A DNA stretch of 64,000 nt from Aggregatilineales bacterium. Its GTDB lineage: Bacteria > Chloroflexota > Anaerolineae > Aggregatilineales > Phototrophicaceae. This document shows positions 1-8,126 of this stretch, piece after piece. Under the pieces are notes generated by a model, which made no database searches, was not told where the DNA came from, and saw only the letters and a list, made by a program, of their open reading frames with translations. Positions within the stretch are counted from its first letter, which is position 1; every line of letters starts with the position of its first letter. The stretch is taken from the NCBI GenBank assembly GCA_030834905.1, contig JAUQWZ010000057.1, positions 82,199-146,198 of the forward strand, given 5' to 3'. The position numbers and the translations under genes were made by a program.

Positions 1-298
1 CCAGCAGCCCCAGCCCGGCGACGGCGGGGGGCAGCACAATCGGCAGCTCGACCACCAGCGAGAGGATTCGCTTAAAGCGGAAATTCCAGCGGGCGAGGAT
101 GTATGCCAGCGGCGTGCCGAACAGAATGGTCAGCAGCGCGGTGATGGCTGTCGTGACGACTGACAGCGTGAGCGCCTCTGCTACGCCCGACATGGTATCG
201 GACGCTGACACGCCGCGAACGCCGATGACGAGAACCGGCACGCCGAGAAACAACAGCCCAACTGCCGCAATCAGTATGATGAACAATCTACCGCGCAT
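1..298 (-). CDS. modB: Molybdate ABC transporter permease ModB, N-terminal part (cut by window edge)
   Basis: The reading frame starts with ATG at 298 and runs off the left edge, giving about 99 residues. It opens with a hydrophobic segment (LFIILIAAVGLLFLGVPVLV), then a second membrane stretch around residues 38-65, then ELPIVLPPAVAGLGLL. That last block is the cytoplasmic-loop signature of ModB/CysTW-type permeases, which usually reads D/E-L-P-x-V-L-P-P-x-V-A-G. The start lies 8 bases after the modA stop on the same strand, so the two are surely cotranscribed. The permease forms the inner-membrane channel for molybdate or tungstate; a modC ATPase would be expected beyond the edge. Sulfate or tungstate specificity cannot be excluded from this fragment. 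Confidence 0.88.
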   Translation of the reverse strand, partial: MRGRLFIILIAAVGLLFLGVPVLVIGVRGVSASDTMSGVAEALTLSVVTTAITALLTILFGTPLAYILARWNFRFKRILSLVVELPIVLPPAVAGLGLL

Positions 299-306
299 AG
301 CCCCTG

Positions 307-1098
307 TCAATCGACGCGAACGAAGCCCCAGCGCGCCAGCGTATTCTGACCGCCGCTGGAAAGCACGTAATCCACAAATGCCTGCGCCAGTTCAGGACTG
401 GCGCTGTCACTGATCGGCGCAATCGGATAGGTGGCAAGGCTGTTGAGCGCGCGGGCAACGCGGATGGCGATCACCTGCTCGGCGGCTTCGGGGGTCACGT
501 CAGACTGGTAGACGATTCCGGCGTCGGCTTCACCCAGAGCGACCTTCAGGAACACCTGGCGCACATTGTCTTCTTCAGAGACAAGATTATCGAGTACGGC
601 GCTGCGGAAGATCTGCCCATAGGTGGGCAGGGAGGCTGCCCGCGCCAGCATGACATCGGTATAGGCGCGCACCGGCACTTCGGGCGCGGCGAGCACCAAC
701 CGGATGCCGGGGCTGGCAAGATCGCGCAGGGAGGTAATCCCCGCCGGGTTATCTGCCGGGGTGATGAGGACGAGCTGGTTGCGAACGAACGTCCGGGGCG
801 CGGCTTCGATAACACCGGCATCCCGCACCACCTGCATCTGCCGGACGTTGGCGCTGGCGAACACATCGCCGGGCGCGCCTTCGCTTAACTGCGCCGCCAG
901 CGTGGACGAGCCGCCGAAATTGAACAGGATTTCGACGCCGGGATTAGCGGCTTCAAAATCGACGGCGATCTCCTCAAACGCATCGGTGAGCGAAGCGGCG
1001 GCGAATACGGTCAGCGTGCCGCCCTCCTGCGCCACGGCAGTGCCGAGGACAGCGCCGCACAGGAGTGCTACCATCAGAAGTACCAGGCTTTGCTTCAT
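307..1098 (-). CDS. modA: Molybdate-binding periplasmic protein ModA
   Basis: 263 residues, the usual ModA length. Residues 1-23 form a signal peptide with an AVA-Q cleavage context and no lipobox cysteine. The mature start LTVFAAASLTDAFEEIA is the classic ModA beta1-alpha1 block whose Ala/Ser hydroxyls bind the oxyanion; FGGSSTLAAQLSEGAPGDVF follows and supplies the second binding loop. A late block with AGIVYQSDV matches the hinge region of the family. Its ATG overlaps the PadR stop as ATGA, so translation is coupled to the regulator upstream, and modB follows after 8 bases. Expected role: capture molybdate (or tungstate) outside the membrane and deliver it to ModB. Confidence 0.95.
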   Translation of the reverse strand: MKQSLVLLMVALLCGAVLGTAVAQEGGTLTVFAAASLTDAFEEIAVDFEAANPGVEILFNFGGSSTLAAQLSEGAPGDVFASANVRQMQVVRDAGVIEAAPRTFVRNQLVLITPADNPAGITSLRDLASPGIRLVLAAPEVPVRAYTDVMLARAASLPTYGQIFRSAVLDNLVSEEDNVRQVFLKVALGEADAGIVYQSDVTPEAAEQVIAIRVARALNSLATYPIAPISDSASPELAQAFVDYVLSSGGQNTLARWGFVRVD

Positions 1099-1631
1099 AA
1101 ATCTTCTCCATCGTGTGGGATCATCTCACAGCGATCTATCCAATTCAGGATAGCGTCCAGTTGTCCTACCTGAAGATCGAGTGACAAGTGACTGACGCCT
1201 AAGGGCGCGGTGTCGCGCTGGTGGATGCGCGCCGCCCGTTCCTGGCGACATGCCAGCTTCTGGCGGCGGATAATTTCGATTGTGGGCAGATTGAGCAGCC
1301 GGGCGATATACAGGCGGCTGAGAAACTCGACCCGGACGCTGCGGATGCTGGCAGAGGGCTGCGGTTCATGCAGCCAGCTATACAGCCGTTCACGCCCAAT
1401 GGGGGCAATCGTGTAGACGACCCGGGCGGGCGCGTTGGCTGATGCCATTTCCTCTCCGGTGATGTAGCCCTGGGCGCTCAGGCGTTTGAGGACGGCGTAA
1501 AGCTGGCTGACGCTCAGCTTCCAGACGCAGCCAAGCTCTGCCGGATCGCGGAAGATTTCGAGCAGTTGGTAGCCATGCTGTGGACGAAACGCCAGCAGCC
1601 CCAGCAGGGTGTCATCAGGAATGAATGCCAT
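1095..1631 (-). CDS. PadR-family transcriptional regulator, first gene of the modAB operon
   Basis: 178 residues with the PadR layout: an N-terminal winged helix (LLGLLAFRPQHGYQLLEIF, then SVSQLYAVLKRLSAQGYI with the recognition helix and wing, about residues 9-75), followed by a C-terminal alpha-helical Vir_act_alpha_C-like dimerisation part (about 90-170). The stop overlaps the modA start (ATGA). A 6-bp inverted repeat lies immediately before the start codon, in the position expected for autorepression. Molybdate operons are usually controlled by ModE, which this is not: no TOBE/Mop domain is visible. That it senses molybdate is only an inference from position. The start is ATG at 1631; no good ribosome site precedes it, so the message may be near-leaderless. 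Confidence 0.88.
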   Translation of the reverse strand: MAFIPDDTLLGLLAFRPQHGYQLLEIFRDPAELGCVWKLSVSQLYAVLKRLSAQGYITGEEMASANAPARVVYTIAPIGRERLYSWLHEPQPSASIRSVRVEFLSRLYIARLLNLPTIEIIRRQKLACRQERAARIHQRDTAPLGVSHLSLDLQVGQLDAILNWIDRCEMIPHDGEDL

Positions 1632-1635
1632 GGGG

Positions 1636-1654
1636 CTATTCTATCATGGAATAG
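1636..1654. promoter_or_regulatory. Inverted repeat before the PadR-mod operon, candidate operator
   Basis: CTATTC and GAATAG form perfect 6-base arms separated by 7 bases, 5 bases upstream of the PadR start codon. On the minus strand the same stretch contains TAGAAT as a possible -10 and a TTGACA just upstream, although their 11-base spacing is too short for a standard promoter. Operator function is inferred from position only. Confidence 0.4.
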
Positions 1655-1734
1655 TGTCAAGACCAAAGATGTGGCGAGAGCCATTCCGAGCGCCTAAAAT
1701 GGTGCATTGGTTTTTGTCTGACCGGGGGCTTGCA

Positions 1735-2106
1735 GTGACCCAACACACGATCATGATCGTTGACGACGACATTATGAACCGGGAACTCTTGCAGACCGTC
1801 TTTGAACGCTACGGCTACGCCTCGCTGCCCGCCGCCAATGGACCGCACGCGCTGCGATTGGCAGAGACTGAACAGCCTTCGCTCATCATCTGCGATGTGC
1901 GGATGGCGGGCATGGACGGTTACGAAGTCTGCGCCCAGCTTAAAGGTGGCGAGACGACACGTCACATCCCCGTCATCATGCTTTCCGCCTATGACAACGA
2001 CAGCGAACGCCAGAAGGCGGCTGACGTTCAGGCAGATGATTTCATCCCGAAGCTTAATGGCTGGCAAAAGCTTATGGAACGAATCAAGCAGCTTCTCCCT
2101 GCCTGA
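1735..2106 (+). CDS. Single-domain response regulator (receiver only)
   Basis: 123 residues from a GTG at 1735, which follows a G-rich stretch and places the start directly before the core TQHTIMIVDDD. The acidic pair (DDD), the phospho-acceptor in LIICDVRMAGMDGYEV, the Thr/Ser position in VIMLSAYD, and a Lys near the C-terminus (FIPKLNG) give the full CheY-like set. There is no output domain, so it should act by protein contact or by passing phosphate on. An upstream ATG at 1699 (and further in-frame codons back to 1609) would add unconserved residues and overlap the PadR gene. No histidine kinase is adjacent; the neighbours are divergent mod genes and a secreted protein. Confidence 0.85.
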   Translation: MTQHTIMIVDDDIMNRELLQTVFERYGYASLPAANGPHALRLAETEQPSLIICDVRMAGMDGYEVCAQLKGGETTRHIPVIMLSAYDNDSERQKAADVQADDFIPKLNGWQKLMERIKQLLPA

Positions 2107-2197
2107 CGGTTTCCCAACGTTCTGCCTGCGCGCGCTGGCAATCGCCGGGCGTATCGGGTAAAACAGCCGCCAACTCGTCGGCATAGAGTCTGGTCGT

Positions 2198-2872
2198 ATG
2201 TCGCGTCGATCCCGATCTTCAGGACAGGGTGGTCCTCCGGCGATACTGGTATTTCTCGTCGCCATTGCACTGGTGTTTGGCGCATTTTACCTGTATCAGG
2301 GGGCGCAGAACTTCATCCGCACCGGCGGCTTAGGGGTGGAAGAGGCGACTTCGCGCGCCGAAGTGGTCAGCAGCGCCACGGCGCAGCGTTCGACCCAGTC
2401 GGCGACGCGAATGGCTTCGACGCCGCGCCCAAGCCTGACGCCAGTGCCGGAATGTATTGATTTCCGGGTGGTGGTAAACGCAGTCGTGCGCCGATCACCC
2501 AGCGAAAGCGGCGCAGTTGAGACTGGTCTGAACGCGGGGACGGTGGTCTGTGTGCTGGGGCGCGACGAAGGCAGCGAGTGGTATGCGATTGATCTGAACC
2601 GCGAGACGCGGCGGGTTGAGCTTGCCTACATGAATGAAGTGGTGCTGGAGGCGGTCAATCCCACGCTGACGCCCAGCCAGACGACATCGCCGCTGCCGAC
2701 GGTGACGCCCGCGCCCACCGAAACGCCGAGCATCACGCCGCCGCCCACCGATACCCTGGCGCCATCGGTGACGCCGCGATTTACCCGCCGCGCAACGTCC
2801 GCGCCGGAAAGCACAGCCACCGAGACGGCGACGCCAGTCACGCCAACCGACGTGCCCATACAGAGCGCCTGA
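2198..2872 (+). CDS. Membrane-anchored SH3-like domain protein with Thr/Pro-rich tail
   Basis: 224 residues. A basic N-terminus precedes one membrane helix (about residues 16-36). A Ser/Thr-rich linker leads to a compact region (about 85-150: VVVNAVVRRSPSESG, GTVVCVLGRDEGSEWYAI) with the pattern of a bacterial SH3 (SH3b) domain, in which xxVRxxPS, a G-x-V turn and a W-Y/A-x-V/I strand recur. Residues 155-224 are a low-complexity TPT/TET tail typical of exported Chloroflexota proteins. Most probably it sits on the outside of the membrane and contacts cell wall or peptide ligands, but no function can be assigned. A large hairpin follows the stop codon. Confidence 0.7.
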   Translation: MSRRSRSSGQGGPPAILVFLVAIALVFGAFYLYQGAQNFIRTGGLGVEEATSRAEVVSSATAQRSTQSATRMASTPRPSLTPVPECIDFRVVVNAVVRRSPSESGAVETGLNAGTVVCVLGRDEGSEWYAIDLNRETRRVELAYMNEVVLEAVNPTLTPSQTTSPLPTVTPAPTETPSITPPPTDTLAPSVTPRFTRRATSAPESTATETATPVTPTDVPIQSA

Positions 2873-2876
2873 TTTT

Positions 2877-2957
2877 CCCCTCACCCTGCTCAACTACGTT
2901 GAGATGTCCCTCTCCCACACAAGCGGGGAGAGGGACAAGGGATCTGAGGTTGAGGGG
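2877..2957. terminator. Long intergenic hairpin between convergent genes
   Basis: TGTCCCTCTCCC at 2905-2916 pairs perfectly with GGGAGAGGGACA at 2926-2937 across a 9-base loop, and outer arms CCCCTCA (2877-2883) and TGAGGGG (2951-2957) extend the fold. It separates the SH3 gene (+) from the MFS gene (-), so it can act as a two-way terminator. The length and the imperfect middle look more like a dispersed palindromic repeat than a minimal terminator. Confidence 0.6.
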
Positions 2958-2976
2958 AAGAAAGTGCATAATACAA

Positions 2977-4227
2977 CTACGGCTTGACGGGCGCGCGTTC
3001 CTGCCTGCGGGGCTGTCCCCAGGGAAAAAACAGGTGATGTTCGGTGGCGACGCCTGCCAGCAGGCGCAGCGCCGCGCCGACCATGAGGACGGCTGTCAGC
3101 GGGATGCCGCCGGATGCCAGGGCACTGCCGATCATCGGTCCGACAAAGGCTGCCAGACCGACCGCCTGCTGGTAGGCGATTGAATAGGAAGTCAACTGGT
3201 CGCTGGGCGCGCTGTCATTGAAGTACGCCAGCAGCCCGACCATCGCCGCGGCTGTCCAGCAAGCGCCGGACAGCGCCGCCCCCACCAGCGTGAGGGGCAG
3301 GTTGGTGGCAAGCCCGAAGATGATCGCCGCCAGCGCCGTTCCAACCATCGTCAGGGCGATCATCCCCCGCATCCCGAAGCGGCTGGACAGCGGCTGGATG
3401 AGGGCGACGACGGCAGCGCCCGCGCCAAGCTCCACCAGACCGAACAGCGCCATAAAACCTTCCGCTGCGCCCAGGTTTTCCACCAGATGCAGCGGCGTGA
3501 TGGCGACGATTGAGGTAAAGGCAACATAGCAGAACCCGGCTATCAGCGCCATCTGGCGGAAAGCGGGCGATTTCCACGGGCTGCCGGTTGCGGCGGCGGT
3601 TGGCTCGGTTTGCGGGGCGGCGACGCGTACGCGCAGGCAGTGGTACAGGCTGCCTAATGCGAACAGGAACGCCAGCAGAAACATCACCTGATAATCCAGC
3701 GGGAAGGGAGCCGTTTCCAGCCAAAGCCCAAATGCCACCGCGCCAATGGCAACGGCGACGTTCAGCACCATCGAGCGCTGGCTGAGCAGCCGCGTGAAGC
3801 GGACGCCGACGACGGCTTCGCGCATCAGGGCGAGAAAAGTAACGCTGGCAATGCCCTGGGGAATGGCGGGCAGCGCCACCGCCAGGACGATGTACCACGG
3901 CTGGAGATCGGGTGGCAGAAACGGCGCGAAGGCGGGGAGCAGAAACATGAGGCGAAACGCCAGCCCAGGCATAAACAGGGCGCTCACTGCATCGGGGTAA
4001 CGCCTGCGCCACCAACCGCTAAAAGACGATGAAATGAGCACCACCAGCGCCGGAACCGCGCTGATCCAGCCAAGCTGAACAGGCGTCGCGCCGAGATGGA
4101 TAGCATAAATGGACAGAAAGCGTGAGGTAGCTGCCAGCGCCACCCCAAACCATGCAATATCCATGACCAGATGATGGGCGTTGGACTGCTCCACATCGCC
4201 AGAAACGTTACTCAGTTGTTGTGACAT
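2977..4227 (-). CDS. Major facilitator superfamily transporter
   Basis: 416 residues from ATG 4227, chosen because the preceding 44 in-frame residues are polar and unlike a transporter N-terminus. About 12 hydrophobic helices are spread over the whole length with a central basic loop (YHCLRVRVAAPQTEPTAAATG, shown in part) between the two six-helix halves. The loop between helices 2 and 3 carries GWWRRRYPDAVSAL, in the place of the MFS motif A. The substrate cannot be read from sequence; multidrug or sugar efflux are both possible. The gene is single, convergent with the SH3 gene and divergent from the bactofilin gene. Confidence 0.82.
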   Translation of the reverse strand: MSQQLSNVSGDVEQSNAHHLVMDIAWFGVALAATSRFLSIYAIHLGATPVQLGWISAVPALVVLISSSFSGWWRRRYPDAVSALFMPGLAFRLMFLLPAFAPFLPPDLQPWYIVLAVALPAIPQGIASVTFLALMREAVVGVRFTRLLSQRSMVLNVAVAIGAVAFGLWLETAPFPLDYQVMFLLAFLFALGSLYHCLRVRVAAPQTEPTAAATGSPWKSPAFRQMALIAGFCYVAFTSIVAITPLHLVENLGAAEGFMALFGLVELGAGAAVVALIQPLSSRFGMRGMIALTMVGTALAAIIFGLATNLPLTLVGAALSGACWTAAAMVGLLAYFNDSAPSDQLTSYSIAYQQAVGLAAFVGPMIGSALASGGIPLTAVLMVGAALRLLAGVATEHHLFFPWGQPRRQERAPVKP

Positions 4228-4435
4228 ATTGGGGTTGTGTTGGTGCGTGCCTCGGTGAGTGAGACTATAAAGTAAAGTGGACTCTCTTAACGCTAATCCC
4301 AGATCTGGCGCGACACAATAGAGCCACATGGCATTGCTTGGTATGATGGTATGCTTCACCGGGGCAGCTTGCCGCGCCCGCGCCAGATTTCTCCGCTGCC
4401 AGCGGGACAGTTCTCATGGCAGCTTAACATCAATC

Positions 4436-4444
4436 TGGTATAGT
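4436..4444 (+). promoter_or_regulatory. Possible extended -10 promoter for the bactofilin gene
   Basis: TGG followed by TATAGT fits an extended -10 (TGn-TATAAT) about 33 bases before the start codon; no convincing -35 is present. The ribosome site AGGGAGG lies 6 bases before the ATG at 4477. The rest of the 4228-4476 gap shows nothing else recognisable. Confidence 0.35.
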
Positions 4445-4476
4445 TATCTTCGCTTTAACTCTTCAGGGAGGACACT

Positions 4477-5172
4477 ATGTCGTTCTTTGGCAGCCGCCGC
4501 CAGGCAGACCCACCGCCACCGCCTACGCAGCCGCGCAGCGAGGTCACGCAGCCTCAAAGTACGTCCCAGGTGCAGCAGCCAGTCGGCTTTGATACTGTGC
4601 TGGGCGCTAACTGTACGCTGGAGGGGACACTTCGCAGCAATTCCAACGTGCGTCTCGACGGCACGTTTACGGGAACACTGGAAATCTCCGGCAATGTTCT
4701 GGTCGGCGAAACCGCGAAGATCAACGCCGATATCAATGCCAAGAACCTGTCGATTGCTGGCGCTGTCCGCGGCAACGTGACCGGAAAGAAAGTTCAGCTT
4801 CTGCGCACCGGGCGCATCTGGGGCGATATTCATGCCCAGGCGCTGACGACGGAGGAAGGCGCATTTATCGATGGCAAGATTACGATGGTGAGTCAGGAAC
4901 ACGCGCCGGAAGTCCATGAGGACTTGCCGAGCGAACTGCGCCCGGAGGATAAGCTGATCGCTGCCTTGACGTCAGAAGGTCTGGGGGCGATGGAAGAAGA
5001 TCCGGACGACATGTACCATGAAGGCGAAGGCGACGCGCCCGAAGACGCGCGGGTGGATAATATCTCCTCGGATGACAACCTGCACGTCGGCGGCGATGCG
5101 CCGGAAGGACAGGTACAGGCGGATCTGGACGGCAATCCGCCTGATGACGATGATGTGCGACAGTCAACTTAG
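4477..5172 (+). CDS. Bactofilin family cytoskeletal protein
   Basis: 231 residues. A Pro/Gln-rich N-terminus (1-35) leads to a bactofilin (DUF583) core at about 38-145: LGANCTLEGTLRSNSNVRLDG, GTLEISGNVLVGETAKINAD, and NLSIAGAVRGNVTGKKVQLL are successive turns of the right-handed beta-helix that polymerises without nucleotide. The C-terminal third is strongly acidic (EEDPDDMYHEGEGD, shown in part), a tail that varies between bactofilins. Bactofilins form membrane-linked filaments that position cell wall or polysaccharide enzymes. Start ATG 4477 has an excellent AGGGAGG site. It precedes a small tyrosine phosphatase gene. Confidence 0.9.
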   Translation: MSFFGSRRQADPPPPPTQPRSEVTQPQSTSQVQQPVGFDTVLGANCTLEGTLRSNSNVRLDGTFTGTLEISGNVLVGETAKINADINAKNLSIAGAVRGNVTGKKVQLLRTGRIWGDIHAQALTTEEGAFIDGKITMVSQEHAPEVHEDLPSELRPEDKLIAALTSEGLGAMEEDPDDMYHEGEGDAPEDARVDNISSDDNLHVGGDAPEGQVQADLDGNPPDDDDVRQST

Positions 5173-5297
5173 GACGATGTGAACCAGTCATCTTGCAGCC
5201 TCTCCAGTGTGAACGAGGAGAGGCTGTTTTTGAATCAGATCGGGCTTTCAGCGATGGACGCAGCCCGCAGTCAGGACATTACGACGAGGTACAGCGC

Positions 5298-5771
5298 ATG
5301 ATCCGGGTGTTATTTGTGTGTATGGGCAATATCTGCCGTTCGCCAATGGCGGAAGCGGTGTTTCAGGATATGGTCAATAAAGCGGGCTTGGGGGACAAGT
5401 TCGAAATTGACTCGGCGGGTACCGGCGGCTGGCACGCCGGTCAAACGGCGCATTACGGCACGCTGAGCATCCTGCGGATGAACAATATCCCCTATGATGG
5501 ACGCGCCCGGCAGATCGAACTCAGCGATCTGGACGAATTTGACTACGTTCTGGTGATGGATCACGACAATCTGGCGAACGTGCGCCGCTACACACGCGGC
5601 ACTCGCGCCGTGGTCGGGCTGTTCCTGCAATATGCGAAACAGGCTGGCTTGGTGGAGACGGACGTTGTCCCCGATCCTTACTTCGATAACCGCTTTGAGC
5701 CAGTGTATAAGCTCATCACCGCTGGCAGCAAGGCGCTGCTCGATCATATCCGGCAGGAACACGGGATATAG
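5298..5771 (+). CDS. Low-molecular-weight protein-tyrosine phosphatase
   Basis: 157 residues from ATG 5298, which places the active-site P-loop VCMGNICRS directly after beta1 as in the family; the in-frame 35 residues upstream are not conserved. The C-x5-R-S loop has Cys8 and Arg14, and the general acid lies in VPDPYFD near residue 125. Such enzymes dephosphorylate BY-kinases and their substrates in polysaccharide export; a BY-kinase gene lies at 23056-23703 in this window, although not in the same operon. An arsenate reductase role is less likely given the intact DPY motif. Confidence 0.93.
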   Translation: MIRVLFVCMGNICRSPMAEAVFQDMVNKAGLGDKFEIDSAGTGGWHAGQTAHYGTLSILRMNNIPYDGRARQIELSDLDEFDYVLVMDHDNLANVRRYTRGTRAVVGLFLQYAKQAGLVETDVVPDPYFDNRFEPVYKLITAGSKALLDHIRQEHGI

Positions 5772-5774
5772 GTC

Positions 5775-5797
5775 AGGACTGAGGACTAAGGACTGAG
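5775..5797. repeat. Short tandem GGACTGA repeat
   Basis: Three units of the type AGGACTGA/AGGACTAA lie in tandem just after the phosphatase stop. They resemble the GTACTGAG units found at 15433-15495 and 26946-26970, so they are probably members of the same dispersed intergenic family. Confidence 0.45.
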
Positions 5798-5817
5798 TAA
5801 GAACGGTAGGAAAAGTA

Positions 5818-5839
5818 GGGGCGTTCAGTCGAACGCCCC
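5818..5839. terminator. Hairpin between convergent genes
   Basis: GGGGCGTTC and GAACGCCCC form a perfect 9-bp stem with a 4-base loop between the phosphatase gene (+) and the enoyl-CoA hydratase gene (-). No long T run follows on either side, so efficiency is uncertain. Confidence 0.6.
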
Positions 5840-5854
5840 AGATGGCGCTAACGC

Positions 5855-6637
5855 TCAGCGCCCCTTCCAGACCGGGGCGCGTTTTTCGACGAAGGCGAGG
5901 AAACCTTCAGCGCCGTCTTCGCTGGTGAAGATCTGGTGCTGATAGCTGGCTTCGCGGGCGAGCGCTTCGTCGTAGCTGCTGTCCAGCGAGTCGAGCAGCG
6001 CCTTTTTGCCAAATTTGAGCGCGTTTGGCGACTGCTGGCTGATGCGCTCCGCAAACGCCAGCGCCTCGTCCATGAATGTTTCCACCGGATAGACATGGTT
6101 CGCCAGCCCAATGGACACGGCTTCTTCGGCTTCGACATCCCGACCGGTAAAGATTATCTCCAGCGCGCGACCGATGCCGACCAGACGCGGCAGCAGGTAA
6201 GTGCCGCCGCCATCGGGGATGAGTCCAATGCGGACGAACAGCTCGGCGAATTTGCCACGGGCGCTGACCAGACGGATATCACATGCCAGCGCCATATCGC
6301 AGCCGATGCCCGCCGCGAAGCCATCGACCGCCGCGATGACGGGCATTGAAGCCGAGCGTATCGCCTTAAGGGTGGGTCCGTACACGTCAGTTAAGGTCTG
6401 GTAGACGACATCGGCTGAGAAGCCGCTGCTGACCGCCTGCTTGATATCTGCCCCCGACGAGAAAGCGCCGCCCGCGCCGGTGAGCACGATACAGCGCGTG
6501 CCGTCTTCCTCACATGACGCCAGCGCGGCGCGCAGCGCGTTCATGGTTGCGGCGTCCACCGCGTTGCGGACTTCGGGGCGATTGATGGTGATGACGGTGA
6601 CCGCATCGTGGCGCGTGACCAGCACATTCTCAGGCAT
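5855..6637 (-). CDS. Enoyl-CoA hydratase/isomerase family protein
   Basis: 260 residues from ATG 6637, which has GGAAG 7-8 bases upstream. Crotonase fold: RPEVRNAVDAATM, oxyanion-hole loops GAGGAFSSGADIKQ and VDGFAAGIGCDMALACDIR, then GLIPDGGGTYLLPRLVG and a C-terminal helix block. In the second active-site loop the usual hydratase glutamates appear as AELFVRIGLIPDGG: the first position is Glu-Leu and the second region is Asp, so the exact reaction (hydratase, isomerase or other crotonase) cannot be fixed. The start overlaps the stop of the upstream membrane-protein gene by 8 bases and an SDR gene precedes that, suggesting a three-gene fatty-acyl-type operon. Confidence 0.88.
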   Translation of the reverse strand: MPENVLVTRHDAVTVITINRPEVRNAVDAATMNALRAALASCEEDGTRCIVLTGAGGAFSSGADIKQAVSSGFSADVVYQTLTDVYGPTLKAIRSASMPVIAAVDGFAAGIGCDMALACDIRLVSARGKFAELFVRIGLIPDGGGTYLLPRLVGIGRALEIIFTGRDVEAEEAVSIGLANHVYPVETFMDEALAFAERISQQSPNALKFGKKALLDSLDSSYDEALAREASYQHQIFTSEDGAEGFLAFVEKRAPVWKGR

Positions 6638-7229
6638 CTTCGGCTTCCCTTTCCAGTTCTTCCTCGTCATCGTCGTCCAGCGCCAGCATCGGCATCGAGC
6701 GTGCCGCAGCGGGCGCTTTGGGCGCAGTCGAACGCGGCTGTGATTTGGCTGTTTTAGGCGGGGTGGGCTTTGCCTTCAGCGCCTTCTGAACTTCGCTAAT
6801 CAGCATTTCGCTGTTGTCGAAATCGCCCTTCATCGGGATGTAGAGTACGGCGGCGAACGGGATGATGACCAGCCCAAGCAGGGCGTTACCGCCGCCCATC
6901 AGGACAACCGCCACCAGCGCCAGCGCGATAAAGACGAGCATCTGCCCCTGACGGGACGCGCCGCCGGGCACGTCGCCCTTAATGGTGGTGACGCCGTTTT
7001 CGCGCGACACTTTGGCGCGCAGGTAGGTGGTTCGGTTCAGCTTGCCGATAACGGGGGTGGATACGCCCATCGAGAAAGCGCCGCCTTTATCCACCCAGCC
7101 GTCCATGCTGGGGCGGCTGCTGGTGCCTTTGAGGTGCAGTCTTTCGTTGATGGCGGTCATACATTGTGAGACGGTCTTGTCGGTATACAGTACAAATTGC
7201 AAGGGTGGTACTCCGGTGATGTTACTCAA
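6630..7229 (-). CDS. Uncharacterised membrane protein with acidic C-terminus
   Basis: 199 residues, unrecognised. Residues 1-95 are soluble (FVLYTDKTVSQCMTAINERL, then a beta-rich part with a conserved-looking GAFSMGVSTPVIGK), two adjacent membrane helices follow (about 98-113 and 116-132), and the tail is Lys/Pro-rich and then ends in a run of Asp/Glu. The start is a TTG at 7229 immediately after the SDR TAA stop; its own ribosome site is poor, so translation is probably coupled. The frame overlaps the following hydratase gene by 8 bases. The shape (sensor-like soluble part, two TM helices, cytosolic tail) recalls small Chloroflexota proteins of unknown role. Confidence 0.7.
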   Translation of the reverse strand: MSNITGVPPLQFVLYTDKTVSQCMTAINERLHLKGTSSRPSMDGWVDKGGAFSMGVSTPVIGKLNRTTYLRAKVSRENGVTTIKGDVPGGASRQGQMLVFIALALVAVVLMGGGNALLGLVIIPFAAVLYIPMKGDFDNSEMLISEVQKALKAKPTPPKTAKSQPRSTAPKAPAAARSMPMLALDDDDEEELEREAEDA

Positions 7230-8000
7230 TTAGAGGGTCGGAATGGTGAAACCCCCATCGACAACGAATACTTGCCCGGTGGCAAAATTGGATGCGGGCG
7301 AGGCAAGATACAGCGCCAAGCCAACCATGTCCTCCGGTTCGCCCATGCGACCGAGAGGGGTGCGTTCGAGGATGGAACTCAGCACCGTTTCGTTATCCCA
7401 GATGGCACGGGCGAATTTGGTTTTGACCAGCCCCGGCGCGATAGCGTTGACGGTGATGTGATCCGCCGCCAGCTCCATCGCCAGCGTCTGGGTCAGGCTG
7501 ATGACGGCAGATTTGGTGATGCTGTAGATGCCCTGCCAGCGCCCCGGACGCAGCCCGTTGATCGAGGCGATGTTGATGATTTTGCCGCCGCCGCGCTGGC
7601 GCATGACGTTCACGACCGCCTGCGTCAGCCAGACGTTGCCCAGCAGGTTGACTTCGAGCGTCTTTTGCCACAGGCTGTCTTCGGCATCGAGGATCGGTCC
7701 AAAGTGCGGATTGGTCGCCGCGTTGTTGACCAGCACATCGACGGTGCCGTAGGCGTCAACCGCCGCCTGGGCGAGCGCCTGAAGCGCGGCTTTGTCGCCG
7801 TTGTGCGCCGCCACCGCCAGCACCTCGCCGCCTTTGGCGCGAATCGCGCTGGCGGCTTCGTCCAGGCTTTCCTGCTTGCGGCTGCTGATGACCACCTTCG
7901 CGCCCGCTTCGGCAAACGCCTCGGCAGCCGCCTGACCGATGCCACGGGATGCGCCGGTGACGATGATGACCTTGCCGCGAATGTCAAACAAACTGCTCAT
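7230..8000 (-). CDS. Short-chain dehydrogenase/reductase (SDR, 3-oxoacyl-ACP reductase-like)
   Basis: 256 residues from ATG 8000, with GGAG 7 bases upstream. TGASRGIGQAAAEAF is the classical SDR nucleotide loop, NNAATNPHFGPI the NNAG-type motif, ASINGL the catalytic Ser region (residue about 143) and YSITKSAV the YxxxK pair, then IAPGLVKT. C-terminal ATGQVFVVDGGFTI is the usual FabG/glucose-dehydrogenase ending. Substrate unknown. It is the first gene of an apparent operon with the small membrane protein and the crotonase, which would suit acyl-CoA metabolism. Confidence 0.9.
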   Translation of the reverse strand: MSSLFDIRGKVIIVTGASRGIGQAAAEAFAEAGAKVVISSRKQESLDEAASAIRAKGGEVLAVAAHNGDKAALQALAQAAVDAYGTVDVLVNNAATNPHFGPILDAEDSLWQKTLEVNLLGNVWLTQAVVNVMRQRGGGKIINIASINGLRPGRWQGIYSITKSAVISLTQTLAMELAADHITVNAIAPGLVKTKFARAIWDNETVLSSILERTPLGRMGEPEDMVGLALYLASPASNFATGQVFVVDGGFTIPTL

Positions 8001-8126
8001 CAGGCACTCCAGATCGAGGGGCAACAGACGCTTGATTATACTTCGTTACCATCCGTTGAGGCGAATTCTGCTACACTGGATTGAGACTGTTTTTGCAGGA
8101 GTATTCAAGGGGAAATAGGGCACAAC

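Noticed and set aside
1632..1660. A standard promoter for the PadR-mod operon
   Set aside because: TTGACA and TAGAAT are only 11 bases apart; only the inverted repeat is kept as a candidate.
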